Part shown: positions 33,942 through 44,714 of the stretch, in pieces
Layout: the number at the start of each line of letters is the position of its first letter
Numbering within the stretch: the stretch's first letter is position 1
Source of the DNA: Flavicella sp963932955
GTDB lineage: Bacteria; Bacteroidota; Bacteroidia; Flavobacteriales; Flavobacteriaceae
DNA length: 53,467 nucleotides
Assembly (NCBI GenBank): GCA_963932955.1
Contig: CAWVRK010000014.1
Coordinates: 1 to 53,467 of the forward strand
Direction: 5' to 3'
Notes under the pieces: generated by a model
What the model saw: the letters and a program-made list of their open reading frames with translations, nothing else
What the model was told of the DNA's origin: nothing
The model's database searches: none
Made by a program: the position numbers and the translations under genes

Positions 33942-34727
33942 CTATTTTTTAATGGATAGCTGGCCTTTAAAAACAAATTTAGCGGGTCCTTTTAGGAAGA
34001 CTTGTTGGTAGCTGTGGTTTTGTTTGAGAAAGGAAACTTCTAGAGCTCCGCCTTCTACCTTTAGTTGTATGTTGTTGGCTTGGGTGTGGTTTTGCGCATG
34101 CATGGCAATTGCCACTGCAGTTGCACCTGTCCCGCAAGCCAATGTCTCTTCTTCCACACCTCTTTCATAGGTGCGAACTCGAAAAGAATCCGCTCCAGTA
34201 GCTTCTACAAAATTCACGTTGGTTCCCTCTTGAAAATAAGGGGCGCCATTTCGAATTTTTTTGCCGTTGGCAAACACATCATATGCACCAATGTTTTCTA
34301 CAAGTTCCACATGGTGCGGAGATCCGGTGTCTAAAAATGCGTGGTTGGACTCAATTTGTATTTCGGAGACATCGATCATCTGAAGAGAGACCACTCCGTC
34401 TTTAATGCTGGCGTGGTGTAAGCCATCTACCGCATCAAAAGTGGCTTTGTCACCAATTGCCTTCAAGTCGTGAGCAAAAGCGACCAAACACCTGCCGCCA
34501 TTTCCACACATCGTACCTTCTCCGCCATCGGCATTGAAATAAACCATTTCAAAATCTTGATTTTTGGAAGGGTTTAGCAAGATCAATCCATCTGCTCCAA
34601 TCCCAAAACGGCGGTTGCACAAATGTTGTATTAAGGTTGCGTCTTCGTGAGGAAATCGCAAATCGCGGTTGTCAATCATCACAAAGTCATTTCCAGTGCC
34701 TTGGTATTTGTAAAAAGTCAATTCCAT
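33942..34727 (-). CDS. dapF: Diaminopimelate epimerase
   Basis: A 261-residue PLP-independent epimerase converting LL-DAP to meso-DAP for peptidoglycan and lysine. Both catalytic cysteines are visible: MCGNGGRCL and ACGTGATAVA. The N-terminal FYKYQGTGNDFVMIDNR is standard. It heads a three-gene run dapF-GNAT-mltG linking DAP supply and murein cleavage. Confidence 0.96.
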   Translation of the reverse strand: MELTFYKYQGTGNDFVMIDNRDLRFPHEDATLIQHLCNRRFGIGADGLILLNPSKNQDFEMVYFNADGGEGTMCGNGGRCLVAFAHDLKAIGDKATFDAVDGLHHASIKDGVVSLQMIDVSEIQIESNHAFLDTGSPHHVELVENIGAYDVFANGKKIRNGAPYFQEGTNVNFVEATGADSFRVRTYERGVEEETLACGTGATAVAIAMHAQNHTQANNIQLKVEGGALEVSFLKQNHSYQQVFLKGPAKFVFKGQLSIKK

Positions 34728-34845
34728 AGTGTGTGCGTTCTCAATTGCAAAGTTAGTAAATAAACATGATTTTGAAGCGGTCTTTCAAGGAGTCCTCTCT
34801 TCCCTCTAAAGCAGGGGGTGTTTTTTTAGGAACCCCATCCGTGTT

Positions 34846-36399
<1,554 letters not shown>

Positions 36400-36423
36400 T
36401 GGGCAGGTGTTGAATGGTTTTTA

Positions 36424-38397
36424 TCAATTGAAGAAATTCCAAACGAGCCCAAACCGTATGGTAAAATCTCGGAAAGGTTGGTTGGGAGTTGCGTAGTAAT
36501 TGGTCTTGTTGAGTGCTGAAAGTAAGTTTTCGGCTTTGATAAACAAACGTGTTCTTCGAATTTGTCCGTTTACAAAAAAGTCGAGCAGTGGCTTGCCTCC
36601 AATTTTTGTTTCGTTTTGCAACACAAAATCTCCTATAACGGGATGGTACTTGTTGGCTTGGTAAGCAGAAAAATAATGTGCCGTGATCCCGGTTTGTAAG
36701 TAGAGCGATTTCTTTTTAAACAAGTATTCCGAAAAGTAGAAAGTTGAACGTCCAATAAAATCAGGGACTTTCAATACCTCCGCACCGCTTGCCACATTTT
36801 GGTATTGAAAGGTATTGTCCCAAGCAAATTTCCAAAACACAAGTTCTTTGTGCGCTTTTATTTGAAGGTAATTGACAGTGGATTCGTACTGCATGGGTTT
36901 TGACTGAGTGTCTGCGCTGAAATAATTGTAATTGTCAAGTTGCGTCAAGGAGGCCGAAGTAGCTACCCAAGGACTTTTTAGGTCCAATTTCAAATTTCGA
37001 ACAGCCGTATTTTTAAAATTGTTTTGCCAGTTGTAGGCAATAAAATTGCTTTGAAAGAGCCTGTGATTGAAATCGGGCGCTTTGGAACTGATTTGCAAAG
37101 AGGCTGCAAGTTCGATGTCTTTTTTGTTTTTGTAAGCTGCTTTGACAAAGAGTTGGTTGCCACGGAGGTCTCCAGCGATGCTCGTACTTGCATTGGCAGA
37201 AAAGGAAATGTTTTGAATCACAGCTTTCCATTGAGCTCCTGCAGCAACCAATGCTCCCTTGAGTTGGCTTCCGATGGTTTGTATATCTGAATAGACCACA
37301 TTTTTATAACCTTGGTAATAGGCGTCGTGGGAAGAAAATACGCGGAAATTTCCAAGTACGTATGGAGAGTCAAAGTCCAAGTAGACTTTGTTTTGCATGC
37401 GTTTGTGAGCTGTTTTGTCAGCGGTTGTACTTTTGAAAGTTTCTCCAAAAAAAGTAGTGGCGGCACTGTTAAAGTAAAACTGTTTGGTGTCGTAGATGAA
37501 TTCGTGTCCGAGTCTCAAGTGGGATTTTTTAGCGTTCAAACTGTCTTTGTTTTTGAACAATTTGTATGTCTGGTCTAGGTAGTATCTTTTTCCAACCAAG
37601 GTACTATTTGCATTTTCCAAATTGACATCCAACCTCCCTCGATCTGAAAATTCGGAGTCGTTGCTGTCAAAAAGGGCCAAGGCAGTAGGAGTCAATCCCC
37701 CATTTTCTTGATTTTCCAAATTTTGTGAGCTCATGTGAGCGTTCAGTTGGTAGCGTTGGTTTTTTGACTGGTAGGAAAGCGTCGCTCGAAAATTGACATG
37801 GCTGCTCAAGGAGTTTCGATAACTGCCCAAAGAGCGCAATCCTTTGTAAGCGATAGAGACATTCAATCTTTTGTGGCTGTTAAAGGTCAACCAGGAATCC
37901 AAAAACTGTCCTTGCTCCAATCCGGACCTGTAGGAAAATTGTGAGGATGGCGTAGGAACGGAATACGATCGGATGTCTTCTATTTGGTAGTAATTTTGAT
38001 GTTTGGCGCGCGCCCCCATTTGGGGTAAAAGACCAGTGCCAACAAAATTGTAGCTCAGCGGATTCATCACTTGTCCTTGATTTTGTAAAGGCTGCCATCC
38101 AAAAAGGTCTTTTCTTAGGAAATTCATCTTGTAGTCTTTTTGGATGCTGAGGGTCGTGTCCAAAAGAACCGTGTCTTTTCTGTGTGTGATGCTTTTGTAA
38201 TCAAGGTAATTTGCCTTTCCAGATTCTGAATGTACCTGGGTTGTCGTCTTGGGTGTTTTGGACATTCGCAAGGGGCTTCTTTTTAGCTTTACTATTGTGG
38301 TGTCTAGGTCGGTAGTATCGGAAATACGGTCGATTTTTTGTGCACACAGCCCCGTACAAAAGAGACAAATCAGAAGCTTGGATAAAAAGTTTTTCAT
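36424..38397 (-). CDS. Putative outer-membrane porin (Porin_10 family)
   Basis: A 657-residue secreted beta-barrel protein. A signal peptide (about 1-19, ending LCAQK) precedes a charged linker and alternating aromatic strands (LNAHMSSQ, LDFDSPYVLGNF, FTIRFGLVWNFFN at the very end). The C-terminal strand ends in phenylalanine-asparagine after aromatic residues, as outer-membrane barrels do. It resembles the Bacteroidota putative porin family (PF14121). No TonB box or plug is seen, so it is not a SusC-type receptor. Confidence 0.82.
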   Translation of the reverse strand: MKNFLSKLLICLFCTGLCAQKIDRISDTTDLDTTIVKLKRSPLRMSKTPKTTTQVHSESGKANYLDYKSITHRKDTVLLDTTLSIQKDYKMNFLRKDLFGWQPLQNQGQVMNPLSYNFVGTGLLPQMGARAKHQNYYQIEDIRSYSVPTPSSQFSYRSGLEQGQFLDSWLTFNSHKRLNVSIAYKGLRSLGSYRNSLSSHVNFRATLSYQSKNQRYQLNAHMSSQNLENQENGGLTPTALALFDSNDSEFSDRGRLDVNLENANSTLVGKRYYLDQTYKLFKNKDSLNAKKSHLRLGHEFIYDTKQFYFNSAATTFFGETFKSTTADKTAHKRMQNKVYLDFDSPYVLGNFRVFSSHDAYYQGYKNVVYSDIQTIGSQLKGALVAAGAQWKAVIQNISFSANASTSIAGDLRGNQLFVKAAYKNKKDIELAASLQISSKAPDFNHRLFQSNFIAYNWQNNFKNTAVRNLKLDLKSPWVATSASLTQLDNYNYFSADTQSKPMQYESTVNYLQIKAHKELVFWKFAWDNTFQYQNVASGAEVLKVPDFIGRSTFYFSEYLFKKKSLYLQTGITAHYFSAYQANKYHPVIGDFVLQNETKIGGKPLLDFFVNGQIRRTRLFIKAENLLSALNKTNYYATPNQPFRDFTIRFGLVWNFFN

Positions 38398-38476
38398 ACG
38401 ATTGTGGAATGCCTTTCCTCTATTTTTTTAAAAAAGCAGGTAATGGATGCGCAGTGTCCTTGCATTTACTGCATCG

Positions 38477-38484
38477 CAAAGGTA
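38477..38484 (-). promoter_or_regulatory. Candidate -7 element upstream of the porin gene
   Basis: TACCTTTG on the minus strand fits TAnnTTTG and is about 80 bases before the porin ATG. No TTTG at the right -33 distance, so this is tentative. Confidence 0.35.
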
Positions 38485-38657
38485 AATTATTTATTCAGAA
38501 AGTACCCTTTTTGCAAACTGGAATATTTGGAAGCTGCTTTCCGTGACAAGGGGTGGCATCACAAATGTGGAGATACCTGCTCTCAGAGGTTTTGAGAATT
38601 CTAAAAACAATTTGTTCCCTACGTGCATTCCCTGTACATTTGTGAGCAGATCAAAAT

Positions 38658-39248
38658 ATGGGACTACAAACACGCTATTCAGAGTATCGATTGGAGGTGG
38701 GTACAGACGAGGCAGGAAGAGGCTGTTTGTCTGGGCCTGTGGTCGCGGCAGCTGTCATCTTACCAAAGGACTTTGACCATCCGCTGTTGAACGATTCCAA
38801 AAAATTGACTGAAAAACAACGCCTGCTTTTAAAACCGATCATCGAACGGGAAGCCCTGTCCTTTGGCCTGGGAATCGTAGGGGAGAAAGAAATAGACAAA
38901 ATCAATATTTTACAGGCCTCTATTTTGGCCATGCACAAATCCATCTCCGCGATGCCATTGCTTCCAGAATTCATCATCGTTGATGGCAATAAGTTCCATC
39001 CTTACCGTGAGATCCCTTCTCAAACCATCGTCAAGGGGGATGCAAAATTTAAAAGCATCGCAGCGGCTTCGGTATTGGCAAAAACCTACCGCGACGCATT
39101 GATGTTATCCATGCACACACAGTTTCCTGAGTACAATTGGAAAAAGAACAAAGGATATCCAACCCGAGAACACCGCAATGCCATTCGTACTTTTGGCATC
39201 ACTTCTTTTCACCGAAAAACCTTTCGATTGTTGCCTGAGACGTCTTGA
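38658..39248 (+). CDS. rnhB: Ribonuclease HII
   Basis: A 196-residue nuclease that removes ribonucleotides from DNA and RNA from hybrids. The catalytic acidic residues appear in VGTDEAGRGCLSGPVVAAAVIL and IIVDGNKF, and KGDAKFKSIAAASVLAKTYRD is the conserved substrate-binding helix. The ATG at 38658 gives a normal length. It is divergent from the porin gene with 260 bases between them and converges on the minus-strand gene at 39315. Confidence 0.95.
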   Translation: MGLQTRYSEYRLEVGTDEAGRGCLSGPVVAAAVILPKDFDHPLLNDSKKLTEKQRLLLKPIIEREALSFGLGIVGEKEIDKINILQASILAMHKSISAMPLLPEFIIVDGNKFHPYREIPSQTIVKGDAKFKSIAAASVLAKTYRDALMLSMHTQFPEYNWKKNKGYPTREHRNAIRTFGITSFHRKTFRLLPETS

Positions 39249-39314
39249 ATGGGCAGCTTGTTTTCTAAAAATCAGTTCAATCTCTGTTGGTGATTTTTTA
39301 ACTTTTTGCAGCGG

Positions 39315-39713
39315 TCAAGAAAGGATTTCTTCTAGGTTTGAAAGCACACGTTCTTTGCAGATTTGAAGAATGCGTTTGTGAATGTCCGAATCATTTTGTG
39401 AGTACGTTAAAAACTCTTCCTGAGTGAAGAGGCCAAGGACCATGCCCTTTATCAGTTGCCGAAGTTGAACGTCTTTGTCAAAACTGGACTCTAAAAGTGC
39501 CGCGAGTTTTTCACTGGAAAGTGCCTGTAAGTTTTGATTTCTTTTTTTTAAGTGTTTCTTGACAAGCGCTAAGAGCAGCGGGTGTTGAAACTTGATAATC
39601 GGTCTTAGGGTTTTGTTTTGAAAGGTTTCTTGCGCACTGCTTGTGGCCGAAGTTTTTGCGGTCTTGATTTCAGGCCTTAGGTTTTGTAGGGAATCAGTTC
39701 TTGTTGTTTTCAT
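39315..39713 (-). CDS. Unknown 132-residue protein downstream of the YdeP oxidoreductase
   Basis: No family recognised. It overlaps the end of the oxidoreductase gene by 20 bases, with an ATG at 39713 (MKTTRTDSLQNL), implying coupling. The first 45 residues are Ser/Thr/Gln/Lys-rich and look disordered. The rest is helical and charged (KFQHPLLLALVKKHLKKRN, LAALLESSFDKDVQLRQLIKGMVLGLFTQEEFLTY). There is no signal peptide, no cysteine cluster and no metal motif. It has the look of an all-helical chaperone or adaptor, but that is only inference. Confidence 0.6.
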   Translation of the reverse strand: MKTTRTDSLQNLRPEIKTAKTSATSSAQETFQNKTLRPIIKFQHPLLLALVKKHLKKRNQNLQALSSEKLAALLESSFDKDVQLRQLIKGMVLGLFTQEEFLTYSQNDSDIHKRILQICKERVLSNLEEILS

Positions 39714-42078
39714 GTTTTTGGGGGATGGGCTGCTTGCTGTCAAATTTAGGAAATAATGGGTGCAAATTGCTTGTAGAGATTTCATTTGTTTTTGCAATTG
39801 TGATGACCACCGTCTTGGAGGTAGGCGTGTTGCTGATTCTCGCTTTGCTTTGTAGGGGAATCAAAACGTTTGCCTCCGGGAAATAAGTAGCCGTACACCG
39901 TTTGGGAATGTCGTAGGGGATTGCCAAAAAGCCAGCTGCGCTTCGTTGCTGTCCTTGGAAATGACTTGTCAATGTGACCAAATCCTTCTCTTTCAAATCC
40001 AATTCTTTCATGTCTTCTCGGTGCATCAGAACCACCCTCCGCTCATTTGATATGCCTCGGTAACGATCGTCTAAGCCATAGATGGTGGTGTTGTATTGGT
40101 CGTGGGACCGGATGGTCATCATTAAAAATTGATCTTTGTCCAATTGGACATCCGAAATTTTATTCAGTGTGAAGTTTGCTTTTCCTGTTTTTGTGGCAGA
40201 AAAATCATTGGCACGTACCTTGTTGGGGAGGTAAAATCCGCCGGGGATTCGAATTCGTTGGTTGTATTTTTCAAAGCCTGGGATCGTATTTTCAATCGCT
40301 TGTCGGACACGGTCGTAATTTTTTGGCATGTCTGCCCAAGGTGTTTTAGAGTTCTTTAGGGTGGCCAGGGCCATGCCTGCCACGATCGCTGTTTCACTTT
40401 TCAATTGATCAGAAAGCGGGGAGAGGTGGCCTGAAGATTTGGAAACAACTCCCATGGAGTTTTCGACAGAAACAAACTGTTCTCCACTTTCTTGCAAGTC
40501 TTTTTCGGAGCGTCCTAGACACGGCAATATCAAAGCCTGTTTGCCGTGAATCAAATGGCTGCGGTTTATTTTGGTCGCAATGTGAACCGTCAATTCACAG
40601 GCGCGCAGTGCGTCGGCGGTATATTCAGTGTCGGGGCTTGCAGAAATAAAATTTCCGCCCATTCCGACAAAAACTTTGGCTTTTTTCGCGTGCATGGCTT
40701 CGATGGAAGCCACCACGTCAAGCCCGTTTTTTTTTGGGGCGTTGAATTCAAACTCTTTTTCGAGGGCTGTTAAAAAATCGGTTGGTGGTTTTTCCCAAAT
40801 GCCCATGGTTCTGTCTCCTTGTACGTTTGAATGTCCACGGACGGGACAGGTTCCGGCCCCTTTTTTCCCAATACTTCCTTTGAGCAATAGGAGGTTTACG
40901 AGTTCTCGAATGTTGTCGACTCCATTTTTGTGTTGGGTGAGTCCCATGGCCCAACAAATGATGATTTTTTGACGGGAAGCGATCATTGCTGCAGCCGCTT
41001 CCACTTCTGTTTTGGAAAGGCCAGTAGCTGCAATCAAATCGCTTGTGTTTTCTTTTTTGAGGTCTGTGATAAAAGCCTTGTATCCACGTGTTTTTGTCTT
41101 GATAAAGTTTTGGTCAAAAACAGTTCCTGGGTTTTTTTCTTCTTTTTCCAAAAGCAGGAGCATCAAGGCTTTGAGCAGTGCCACGTCTCCATTTATCTTT
41201 ACTTGTAAAAAAAGGTCTGTCAATTCCGTTCCTGTTCCGATCCATTTCAAAGGATTTTGCGGGTCTTTGAAGCGGAGGAGTCCCACTTCGGGCAGCGGGT
41301 TGATGCTGATGATTTTTCCTCCGTGTTTTTTTGTGCTTTCGAGAGCCGACAGCATACGCGGGTGGTTGGTCCCTGGATTTTGTCCCATGACGATGACCAA
41401 GTCGGCACAGTCAAAATCATCCAAAGTGACAGATCCCTTTCCGATTCCCAGCGTTTCTGTGAGTGCTGCGCCAGAGGATTCGTGGCACATATTGGAACAG
41501 TCGGGGAGGTTGTTGGTTCCGTATTCTCTGACAAAGAGTTGGTAAAGAAAAGCGGCTTCATTGCTCGTTCTTCCGGAGGTGTAAAAAATGGCTTCCTCTG
41601 GTGATGGGAGTTTGTTGAGTGTGTTTCCAATGAGTTCAAAAGCTTTCGGCCAAGAAATTTCTTCGTAATGGCGACTGCCTTCTTTTAATAGAACGGGGTG
41701 GGTGATTCTTCCCTTTTTGCCAAGTTCAAAGTCTGACAAGGCTGCGAGTTCGTCTGTTGCATGGGTAGCAAAAAACAAGGGAGATACACGATTTTTAGTG
41801 GCTTCTTCCGCGATGGCTTTGGCGCCGTTTTCACAATACTCGGATAAGAAAGCTCTTTTTTCGTCGGGGTCTGGCCAGGCACATCCGGGGCAGTCAAAGC
41901 CGTCTTTTTGATTCATTTTAGCAAGCAGCCCCATGCCTTTTACAAGTCCGACTTCTCTGTTGATTCGGGCAAAAGTAGAACGGATTGCTTTGAAGCCCAC
42001 AGCGGCTTTGGGGATTTTTGTGAGTTGGATGCCCGTAAGTTTTTCTGGTGCTTGTGCAGTTGTTTTTTTAGTGCTCAT
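39694..42078 (-). CDS. Molybdopterin oxidoreductase, FdhF/YdeP family
   Basis: A 794-residue Mo-bis-MGD enzyme. It has the YdeP-type CPGCAWPD near residue 60 instead of the N-terminal CxxCxxxC [4Fe-4S] pattern of classic formate dehydrogenases. Other landmarks: TSGRTSNEAAFLYQLFVREYGTNN, SNMCHESSG, VIVMGQNPGTNHPRM, GMGGNFISASPD and the late RSHDQYNTTIYGLDDRYRG molybdopterin-binding segment. No signal peptide, so cytoplasmic. YdeP aids acid resistance in E. coli; the reaction is unproven, formate oxidation being possible. fdhD lies 12 bases upstream. Confidence 0.92.
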   Translation of the reverse strand: MSTKKTTAQAPEKLTGIQLTKIPKAAVGFKAIRSTFARINREVGLVKGMGLLAKMNQKDGFDCPGCAWPDPDEKRAFLSEYCENGAKAIAEEATKNRVSPLFFATHATDELAALSDFELGKKGRITHPVLLKEGSRHYEEISWPKAFELIGNTLNKLPSPEEAIFYTSGRTSNEAAFLYQLFVREYGTNNLPDCSNMCHESSGAALTETLGIGKGSVTLDDFDCADLVIVMGQNPGTNHPRMLSALESTKKHGGKIISINPLPEVGLLRFKDPQNPLKWIGTGTELTDLFLQVKINGDVALLKALMLLLLEKEEKNPGTVFDQNFIKTKTRGYKAFITDLKKENTSDLIAATGLSKTEVEAAAAMIASRQKIIICWAMGLTQHKNGVDNIRELVNLLLLKGSIGKKGAGTCPVRGHSNVQGDRTMGIWEKPPTDFLTALEKEFEFNAPKKNGLDVVASIEAMHAKKAKVFVGMGGNFISASPDTEYTADALRACELTVHIATKINRSHLIHGKQALILPCLGRSEKDLQESGEQFVSVENSMGVVSKSSGHLSPLSDQLKSETAIVAGMALATLKNSKTPWADMPKNYDRVRQAIENTIPGFEKYNQRIRIPGGFYLPNKVRANDFSATKTGKANFTLNKISDVQLDKDQFLMMTIRSHDQYNTTIYGLDDRYRGISNERRVVLMHREDMKELDLKEKDLVTLTSHFQGQQRSAAGFLAIPYDIPKRCTATYFPEANVLIPLQSKARISNTPTSKTVVITIAKTNEISTSNLHPLFPKFDSKQPIPQKHENNKN

Positions 42079-42090
42079 GGTTGTTGTTGG

Positions 42091-42891
42091 CTAAACGGTT
42101 TTTTGGGTGCGATTGGGATGAGCATATACGGTGGATTTTCCTTGTCTTGAAAACCCGATCAGACAGATCCCAAACTCTTTTGCGAAGTCTACGGCGAGTG
42201 AGGAGCAAGCAGAAACGGCCACGACAGTTCCTATTTTGGCAAAAAAGGCTTTGGAGATGATTTCATAAGACACCCGCCCGCTGACCAATAGAAAGGCAGC
42301 TTTGTGCAGTTGTTCTTTTTGGAGGAGGTCTCCGATGCATTTGTCAACTGCATTGTGCCTTCCGATGTCTTCTTTTGCGTTTAACAGGCTGTGCTTTTTG
42401 TCAAAAAGAGCCGCTGCATGTGAGCCCCCCGTCTGATCAAATGTCGCTTGTTTGGAGCGCATGTTTTCAAACATGCTTGGCAGCAAGTCCATCGAGAGTG
42501 CAGGCGTGTTCTTTAATTTTTTTTTGGGTGTTTCTGTGCTGTCCAATTCTTGCTTCCCACAGATGCCACAAGAGGATACGGATAAGAGCGTCCGTTTGTT
42601 GAGGTAGCCTTTCCGCAATTCTTTTTCAGGGATTTGCACCTGTACTTTTGCAAAACCATTGGGTTTAGTTTGGTTGTTTTTTAGGAGCAAAGGGGTTTTT
42701 CCTTTGTAGATGTCTTCTGCGTACAAAAGGCCTCTCAACAAGACTTCGTCGTCTCCCGGAGTTCGCATGACTGCGGCAAAGGGTTTTTCGTTGATTTGAA
42801 TTTCGAGGGGGGCTTCTACCACCAAAAAATCGTCTACCAGCTGCGTCTTTTTTAGGTCATTTTTGAGGCTTTGGTATCGGGAAGTCTGCAT
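42091..42891 (-). CDS. fdhD: FdhD, sulfur carrier for molybdenum cofactor
   Basis: A 266-residue protein that passes sulfur from a cysteine desulfurase to the Mo-bis-MGD cofactor of formate-dehydrogenase-like enzymes. The cysteine pair occurs in SVSSCGICGKQ, and EDIGRHNAVDKCIG is the other family signature. It is directly upstream of the YdeP-type oxidoreductase, its likely client. No moa, moe or mog genes lie in the window. Confidence 0.93.
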   Translation of the reverse strand: MQTSRYQSLKNDLKKTQLVDDFLVVEAPLEIQINEKPFAAVMRTPGDDEVLLRGLLYAEDIYKGKTPLLLKNNQTKPNGFAKVQVQIPEKELRKGYLNKRTLLSVSSCGICGKQELDSTETPKKKLKNTPALSMDLLPSMFENMRSKQATFDQTGGSHAAALFDKKHSLLNAKEDIGRHNAVDKCIGDLLQKEQLHKAAFLLVSGRVSYEIISKAFFAKIGTVVAVSACSSLAVDFAKEFGICLIGFSRQGKSTVYAHPNRTQKTV

Positions 42892-42937
42892 GTCGAAATT
42901 GATTTGCAGTAAATTTAAGAAATTCTAAGCGGTTCTC

Positions 42938-43492
42938 TTAGTTGTCTGTCAAATCTATAACGACGTTGTGTTTTTTGATTTCTTCTTTGTAGGTGTCGTA
43001 GGAAAATTCGTTTTTGTGAAAGTCTTGTTTTCTTTTTCTCTTCATCTCCAAACGGTTCAAGGCACGCATAAAACGACGGACACCTTCTTTGGTTTGGATT
43101 TTAAGTTTGGGAACTTCAGCATTGCTTCCGTCGTCGTTTTTGGCGACCATCACAAAGTAGGAAGAATTGCAGTGTTTTTTTTCGCCCGTTTGGATGTTTT
43201 CAGACGTTACGCGGATTCCTACTGTCATGGAGGTCCTTCCGACATAATTGACACGTGCTTTTAAAGTGACCAATTCTCCAACTTCGATAGGGCTGAGGAA
43301 GTCTACAGTATTGATGGATGCTGTGACGCAATACTTTCCTGAATATTTAGAGCTGCAGGCAAAGGCAATTTGATCCATCAAGTTCAAGACGTAGCCTCCG
43401 TGAATTTTTCCACTAAAATTGGAATGAGAGGGGAGCATCAATTCGGCGATGGTGACGGAAGAGTCTTTGGAGGTTTTTGTGTTTGCTGCCAT
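42938..43492 (-). CDS. Hotdog-fold acyl-CoA thioesterase (YciA/ACOT type)
   Basis: A 184-residue single hotdog domain. MLPSHSNFSGKIHGGYVLNLMDQIAFACSSKYSGKYCVTASINTVDF is the acyl-CoA thioesterase pattern with the N-x-x-G-x-x-x-GG element, followed by VNYVGRTSMTVGI. The C-terminal 40 residues are charged and helical. It hydrolyses medium/long acyl-CoA, likely as a hexamer. It lies 46 bases upstream of fdhD on the same strand, but no functional link is evident. Confidence 0.9.
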   Translation of the reverse strand: MAANTKTSKDSSVTIAELMLPSHSNFSGKIHGGYVLNLMDQIAFACSSKYSGKYCVTASINTVDFLSPIEVGELVTLKARVNYVGRTSMTVGIRVTSENIQTGEKKHCNSSYFVMVAKNDDGSNAEVPKLKIQTKEGVRRFMRALNRLEMKRKRKQDFHKNEFSYDTYKEEIKKHNVVIDLTDN

Positions 43493-43888
43493 GGTGTTTT
43501 CTTAGGCAACAAATTTACCAAATATAATTGAGTTGCGTAGTTTTTTAGGCCTTTTGGTTAAAAATCACTAGAATGAGAATGTGCAGTGCCAAAACTTTTT
43601 GATTTTTTGGTTTTCAATCCTTTTTTTTGCGAAATCCAAAACATTTGGTTTTCAAAGGAGCCTTTTCAAGGTGTTTCAAATACTGTTTTTACAGGATGTC
43701 TTTGGGTTGTGGGTAGGTGTTTGACTGAGTGTGGGATGGAAGTCGTCAACGCCTAATGAGGTTGAATAGTGTCTTTAGGACATGTGATTTAAGCATTGCA
43801 ATCCTTTTTTTTTTTTTTTTGTTAAAAAGATTTGTTGGCGGTTTAATAATGTTCTATTTTCGGAGATTAAACCAACTTAAACTTCCCC
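43493..43888. other. Intergenic region with a T16 tract and a promoter
   Basis: About 396 bases without a credible gene between the divergent thioesterase and lipoprotein genes. It is AT-rich and patchy, with several T-runs, the longest 16 T at 43805-43820. The only other element recognised is the promoter at 43831-43862. Confidence 0.6.
43831..43862 (+). promoter_or_regulatory. Candidate promoter of the surface lipoprotein gene
   Basis: TTTG at 43831-43834, a 20-base spacer, then TATTTTCG at 43855-43862, one mismatch from TAnnTTTG. It is 26 bases before the ATG and ten bases after the T16 tract. Confidence 0.6.
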
Positions 43889-44515
43889 ATGAAATTATTA
43901 AAAAAATCACTTTTTGCCTTGTTGATTTCAACCCTCGCTTTTTCTTGTAGTGAAAGTGATTCCACATCAATAGATAAAGAAGAAATAGACGAAGAAGTAA
44001 TTGAATATTCCACTGTTCCTCCTTACTATCCGATTGACTTTGAAACAGATGGGGTTGGCGCATCCTGGACATGGACTGTTTTTGAAAATGATGACGGTCC
44101 AGCACTTGAATTTGTTGAAAACCCTGACAAGACAGGAATCAATACTTCTGCAATGGTAGCTAAAATAACGGCAAGAAGAAATGGAGCTCCCTATGCAGGT
44201 TGCGAATCAAAACACGGAACTGATATTGGTGGATTTAGATTTGATGAGAATAATAAGACCGTCAAAATTATGGTCTACAAATCTGTTAAAAGTGATGTAG
44301 GATTAAAATTTGCAGAATATAATGGCGAGGCGCAACCAGAGATTAAAGTTGCAAATACCAAAATCAACGAATGGGAAGAATTGACTTTTGATTTGTCTGG
44401 AAGTATTGGCAAAGGCGCTACCAAAGTCGTGGATCAAATCATTGTTTTTCCAGATTTTCGAAATAGAAGTAGTGAAAGTATTGTCTATTTTGACAACATT
44501 ACGTTTGGAAATTAA
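43889..44515 (+). CDS. Surface lipoprotein with a glycan-binding-like domain
   Basis: A 208-residue lipoprotein. The lipobox is LAFSC with lipidated Cys20, followed by a Ser/Asp/Glu-rich tether (SESDSTSIDKEEIDEE) of the sort linked to surface export in Bacteroidota. The rest is one domain (about 48-208): PIDFETDGVGASWTWTVFENDD, KTGINTSAMVAKITAR, ESKHGTDIGGFRFDENN, VKIMVYKSVKSDVGLKFAE and a final SIVYFDNITFGN. From memory, this domain recurs in marine flavobacterial proteins linked to laminarin-type polysaccharide use, so glycan binding is likely, the ligand unknown. No enzyme motif is present. Confidence 0.75.
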   Translation: MKLLKKSLFALLISTLAFSCSESDSTSIDKEEIDEEVIEYSTVPPYYPIDFETDGVGASWTWTVFENDDGPALEFVENPDKTGINTSAMVAKITARRNGAPYAGCESKHGTDIGGFRFDENNKTVKIMVYKSVKSDVGLKFAEYNGEAQPEIKVANTKINEWEELTFDLSGSIGKGATKVVDQIIVFPDFRNRSSESIVYFDNITFGN

Positions 44516-44714
44516 AGAAATTGTATTCCTTTTGATGCAAAAGCAATGGGTTTTTTGTCAAAAAAACCTTTGACTTGTTTGAGTTTTCGTTATTTTCAAT
44601 CGAATTTTTAACGCTCAGTCATAAATTATACAATAAGAAATAGTTTTTTAGGTCCTTTTTGAGCCGCCCTTGTCAAGCACCAAGCCCTTTTTTTAATTTA
44701 CCCCCAGTTCGCCC

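Noticed and set aside
43729..43950. A 73-residue frame across the T16 tract
   Set aside because: Its poly-Phe core is produced by the T-run, and it overlaps the lipoprotein start in another frame.
44549..44568. GGTTTTTT/AAAAAACC hairpin after the lipoprotein gene as a terminator
   Set aside because: Two G-C pairs and six A-T pairs make a weak stem without a following T-run; not called as a feature.
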